A DNA stretch of 64,000 bases, taken from Leptobrachium leishanense. Its lineage: Eukaryota; Chordata; Amphibia; Anura; Megophryidae. Positions within the stretch are counted from its first letter, which is position 1. The number at the start of each line of letters is the position of its first letter. Location: assembly GCA_009667805.1 (NCBI GenBank), contig CM019065.1:150200101-150264100 (forward strand), given 5' to 3'. The notes under the pieces were generated by a model. It saw only the letters and a list, made by a program, of their open reading frames with translations. It did not search any database and was not told where the DNA came from. Positions 60,065 to 64,000 of the stretch are shown one piece after another. A program made the position numbers and the translations under genes.

Positions 60065-60212
60065 AGTATGTCCTGGGTGGCGAGTATGTACCGTTAGGTG
60101 TCTTGCCCAAGGACACTTACTGGAGAGGTGCTCTTGCCGGGATTGAACCTGTGTCTCCACAGTCTCAATGGTTATAGAGCAGTGATGTTACCTCTACTCC
60201 ACGCAGCCAGTA
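60065..60212 (-). repeat. tRNA-derived SINE-like sequence
   Basis: The minus strand carries TGGCTGCGTGGAGTAGAGG (A-box-like), then GGTTCAATCCC (pol III B-box) and TGTCCTTGGGCAAGACACCT. This is the usual layout of a tRNA-derived SINE head and body. No clear tail or duplication is seen. Confidence 0.55.
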
Positions 60213-61207
60213 CTCAGTTACTTCAAGGAGAAGAAAAACAGTGCATATGTTTTTATAAACTGGTTTTATTTGTAATGCGCAAGTAATCTAGATGCCTCTT
60301 ATGTAAGAGGCAGTGTCTGTGACGACCACCTGCCATATGTCCAGTCATCACCTGTGGAGGGAGGGTGTACCGGGGTTAATAGCTCCAAGCCTCTGAACTT
60401 GCTAACTCTACACCCTCTCAGGGCCCCAAGTTATGCGAACCTAGCCCCCTGTAACTGTATAGCACTACAATCCAGGAGCCTAACCATAGACAGCTAAAAT
60501 ATCTCCAAATGGGAAATTGTATGGTAACGCTAACACCAGAGCTTACAGGAGAAACGCAAGTCATATAGCGCCAAAGACCGTACTGGGTTACAAAGTTTTA
60601 ATGGCAAAAGACCAAAAAAAAACTTTACGCAGTGCCAATAACACATAAACAAGACCTACAAAATATAATAAAACCTGCAAATGCAGTTCTTGAAATAAAA
60701 TGGGACTTAAACAAAACACAGAAGCCTAACTTGCATAGATACCCATGGGAGCCTCCTTCCTATTGCTATTTTGGCTCTTAAATCCACTGGAATGTTCTTA
60801 GATGTTCCTTTATCAAAAATCCTTGCGAAAATACCCTGAGATTCGGGTTAGTATCCTGTATAAAGAACTGGCGCCTCACCCACTGATATCTGGATTACAG
60901 ATGTGTCTTGTGATCAAGTTTCCCTCCAGCCCTCCATCCAAGAGAGCAGATTATCCGATAAGGGGTCATTAAATACCTCAGGCACATGGTTTTCCCTATT
61001 GGGATATTAATAATATCTTAACTCTGCCAGTTAGGCTTTGCCATCCCCATTACTCTGATGATGATAATAATAATAATAATATTCAGGACAAATGGTTTCA
61101 TTGCAGTCCAAACATAATCTGGTTACCATATTCCTTTGCCCACTGCGCCAACTCCGTAATGAGCGAGAATTCCTTTTTTGAAAAAGACAAGAAGAAAAAA
61201 TAATTCT
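60213..61207. other. No gene recognised
   Basis: AT-rich sequence with an (AAT)n-like run at 61060-61082. No domain-bearing ORF. Confidence 0.3.
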
Positions 61208-61212
61208 GTGTT

Positions 61213-62672
61213 AGAAACATAGAAACATAGAAACATAGAAAAATGTCGGCAGATAAGAACCTTTCGGCCCATCTAGTCTGCCCAATTACATGGATACTTT
61301 ACCTGGATTTATCTTTTGTTTAGGATAGCCTTATGCCTATCCCATGCTTGCTTAAATTCAATTACTGTTTTGGCCTCTACCACTTCTACTGGAAGACTGT
61401 TCCATGTATCCACCACCCTCTCAGTAAAATAATGCTTCCTGATGTTACTTTTAAACCTTTGCCCCTCTAATCTAAGACTATGTCCTCTTGTTTTGCTATT
61501 TTGTTTCCTTTTAAATATACTCCCTTCCTCTACCTTGTGGATTCCCTTTACGTATTTAAATGTTTCTATCATATCTCCTCTGTCTCGTCTTTTTTCCAAG
61601 CTGTACATGTTAAGATCATTAAGCCTTTCCTGGTAACATTTCTCCTTCAATCCGTACACCATTTTAGTAGCCCTTCTCTGAACTCTCTCTAAGAGGTCTA
61701 TATCCTTCTGGAGATACGGTCTCCAGTACTGCACACAGTACTCCAAGTGAGGTCTCACCAGTGCTCTGTACAGTGGCATGAGCACTTCCCTTTTCCTACT
61801 GCTAATACCTCTCCCTACACAACCAAGCATTCTGCTAGCATTTCCTGCTGCTCTATTACATTGACTACTTACCCTTAGATCCTCTGAAATAATGACCCCT
61901 AAATCCCTTTCCTCAGATGTTGAGGTTAGGACTGTATCAAATATTCTATATTCAGCCCTTGGGTTTTTACGTCCCAGGTGCATTATCTTGCACTTATCCA
62001 CATTAAAACTCAATTGCCACAACTCCGACCATTTTTTTAGTTTACCTAAATCATTTGTCATTTGGCTGATCCCTCCAGGAACGTCAACCCTGTTGCAAAT
62101 CTTTGTGTCATCAGCAAAAAGACATACTTTTCCATTAATACCTTCTGCAATATCACTAATAAAAATATTAAAGAGAATGGGTCCAAGTACTGACCCCTGA
62201 GGTACCCCACTGGTAACAAGACCTTGTGCCGAATAAACTCCATTTACCACAACCCTCTGTTGTCTGTCACTCAGCCACTGCCTAATCCAGTCAACAATAT
62301 TGGAATCTAAACTCAAAGATTGCAATTTATTGATAAGCCTTCTATGCGGAACAGTATCAAAAGCCTTACTGAAATCTAAATAAGCAATGTCTACTGCACC
62401 ACCTGTGTCTATTATTTTTGTTACCCAATCAAAAAAATCAATAAGATTAGTTTGGCATGATCTCCCTGAGGTAAACCCATGTTGTTTCTGATCCTGTAAT
62501 CTATGTGTTTTTAGATGTTCAACAATCCTTTCCTTTAACATGGTTTCCATTAATTTCCCCACTACTGACGTAAGACTAACTGGCCTATAGTTCCCCGATT
62601 CCTCCCTACTACCCTTCTTGTAAATGGGCACAACATTTGCTAATTTCCAGTCTTCTGGGACGACTCCCGTTA
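61213..62672 (-). mobile_element. 5'-truncated CR1-type LINE
   Basis: On the minus strand it ends (61213-61245) in repeated TTTCTATG octamers, the tail type of CR1 elements. The preceding 3' end reads GGGCAGACTAGATGGGCCGA. The body is the C-terminal half of ORF2. The left limit on the minus strand is set where RT similarity begins. Confidence 0.88.
61309..62672 (-). CDS. CR1-type reverse transcriptase, partial
   Basis: The frame is open without a break from the 5' truncation to its stop. RT blocks are in order: [58 protein letters not shown], the active site FADDTKI, then FNVDKCKIMHLG and RDLGVIISEDL in the thumb. The C-terminal domain follows (VRPHLEYCVQYWRPY, RATKMVYGL, RVVDTWNSLPVEVV). 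The endonuclease is missing. The first Met (62769) lies in unrelated flanking sequence, so it is not a natural start. Intact coding suggests a fairly recent insertion. Confidence 0.92.
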
Positions 62673-63162
62673 GCAAGGATGGCACAGCGCAAAACCCAGG
62701 CCTGTGCATGACAGTGTCCCTTTTAGGGCTGTGACTCTCCACAAGGGTAAGCAACAATCTGCCATGCACTTTTAGCTGTTACGCACCACCTCACATTTGG
62801 AAGAGTAATCGAACGCGATGGAAAAGTTTAACTTCCAATCAAAGCTGCATATAAATCTGCGTGAAAGAAGCGCTGATCAACCGAGCAGATTGTGGAAAAT
62901 TCAATTAACGTCACCTCCCCATTAGATCTGGGAAGGTCTGGAAAAATTGTGGGGGGGGGGGGGGACTGTTTTTTTACAAAGCCATTTTTTTGTGTTATGG
63001 ATTTTTTTTTTTTAAAGTGTGTGTGTGTGATCTGGTCTTTTACAATGATATATATATATATATATATATATATGTATTTTTTAATATCATATAGCATTAG
63101 GACCTTAATGAAAGACTTCTTTGAGTTGAAGACGAGCAAATCCAGGAATACAATTCCAGTAA
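62673..63162. other. Simple repeats, no gene
   Basis: A long G-run (62951-62964), T-run (63002-63013), short GT run and (TA)n tract (63049-63073). Confidence 0.5.
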
Positions 63163-63573
63163 GGCTGGGGTCAGACGAACGCAGTGTGAATGTGCATGCA
63201 GCCGCACTTTATGACAGCCGTAGTAGTAGCAAATGACGGGCAATATACTAAGTATGGCCGCATGAAAGTGCGGGTGCGCAACGCAAGTGGCAAACGCATT
63301 TTTTCGAGAACGTGATACCGCTAGTACTGATGTACAGAATGCGCTGCGTCCGCTAGCGGCATGTGTGCAGAATTGGGAGACGTCAGATGCTGCTAATGTC
63401 CGGCCTACATAACGTCCAGACGCAAAAAGGGTTTTATTGATGATCTGTACAAAATCACAGACGAAAATGCGCATTGTATGACCACTATCACGTATTCTGT
63501 GAAAAAATACATCCATTCGTTCGAATGCACTTTTTCACGGACGACGTGAAAAATGCGTTCGTCTGACCCTAGC
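63163..63573. mobile_element. TTAA-type MITE, copy 5
   Basis: Starts GGCTGGGGTCAGACGAACGC, ends GCGTTCGTCTGACCCTAGC and is inverted relative to copy 3. The flanking TTAA is decayed (GTAA on the left). Confidence 0.87.
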
Positions 63574-63618
63574 TTCACACGTCTTGATGCAATACTCCAA
63601 CAAAAATATACATTTCAG

Positions 63619-63637
63619 CCTCCAGGGGGCGCTGCAG
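63619..63637 (+). promoter_or_regulatory. CTCF-like motif
   Basis: CCTCCAGGGGGCGCTGCAG closely fits the vertebrate CTCF core around AGGGGGCGCT. Occupancy cannot be judged from sequence. Confidence 0.5.
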
Positions 63638-64000
63638 GGAAAAGGCTTCAGTTTAGCTTGATTAGGAGTTCCATTTTTGTACCTCCTATAGTGGTTGTTA
63701 ATTTTCAATTAAGGCTTGAGAAGACAAACTAAAATTAAATTTGTCCCTATTTGATCCCCTGTTAATGTTCTCTCCAGTACTGTCTGTGATTCTGCAAAAC
63801 CTATCCCTCCTGCAACAAGGTGACAGGGTCTCTGCACAACGCGACCTCTGACACCTCTTGCATCTCGTTTCCTGCAGATTCTGCATCTTCTGCTGCGAAA
63901 GAATCTGCTTTGTTTGTTTCTTCATTTGGTTTGAATATTATCAAACTAAACTGTGAAAGGGGAGAAACGCTTGTTTCAATCCGTGCAAACCTTACGTTTT
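63638..64000. other. No gene recognised
   Basis: Ordinary sequence to the window end. The 75-codon minus ORF has no domain. Confidence 0.3.

Noticed and set aside
60121..60212. Functional tRNA gene
   Set aside because: Only box-like motifs remain. No cloverleaf with an anticodon arm and acceptor pairing can be drawn, so a SINE is more likely.
62673..62769. Upstream Met of the CR1 ORF as a true start
   Set aside because: RT similarity begins at about 62672. The preceding codons are flanking sequence at a 5' truncation point.

Overview
The window looks like TE-dense vertebrate DNA, most probably from an amphibian (frog-like). It holds Tc1/mariner, hAT, TTAA-type and foldback elements, CR1- and L2-type LINEs, a Gypsy element with a PNMA-like Gag, a gammaretrovirus-like ERV and many minisatellites. 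No complete host gene is visible. Nothing prokaryotic is present: there are no operons, Shine-Dalgarno sites or CRISPR arrays. Most insertions could be bounded by their target-site duplications (TSDs).

Layout. 1-440 is the end of a TIR element. 679-12182 is an 11.5-kb hAT transposon with TIRs and an 8-bp TSD. Its decayed transposase (5453-8710) lies between minisatellite arrays, and a Tc1 element (9254-10867) sits inside it. 12625-18599 holds Tc1, foldback and hAT-type fragments, a minus-strand retroposed sequence and a solo LTR. 18859-27449 is a minus-strand ERV with 688-bp LTRs that differ at one position I could find. 27450-29887 is tandem repeats plus another solo LTR. 29913-39213 is a minus-strand Gypsy element with 891-bp LTRs, whose left LTR is split by an L2 LINE (30421-31983). 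Then come a long-TIR foldback element (39292-40027) and a solo LTR of the ERV family (40376-41028).

41160-41720 is GC/CpG-rich and contains a candidate promoter and a very short first coding exon with a consensus splice donor. It is followed by a 3.3-kb G-run minisatellite (41735-45030). From 45 kb to the end the sequence looks intronic or intergenic, with LINE remnants, TTAA-type and hAT-type non-autonomous elements, a Tc1 end, a 172-bp near-perfect palindrome, a CR1 LINE (61213-62672) and a CTCF-like motif.

The most striking observation is in the ERV. The open frame that carries RNase H runs straight into about 200 codons of the opioid growth factor receptor (OGFr) conserved domain. This host-type domain has no introns and no stops and replaces the front of integrase. 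The virus therefore appears to have captured a cellular coding sequence. Two small in-place inversions between Tc1 copies, each flanked by tiny inverted repeats, are a second unusual signal.
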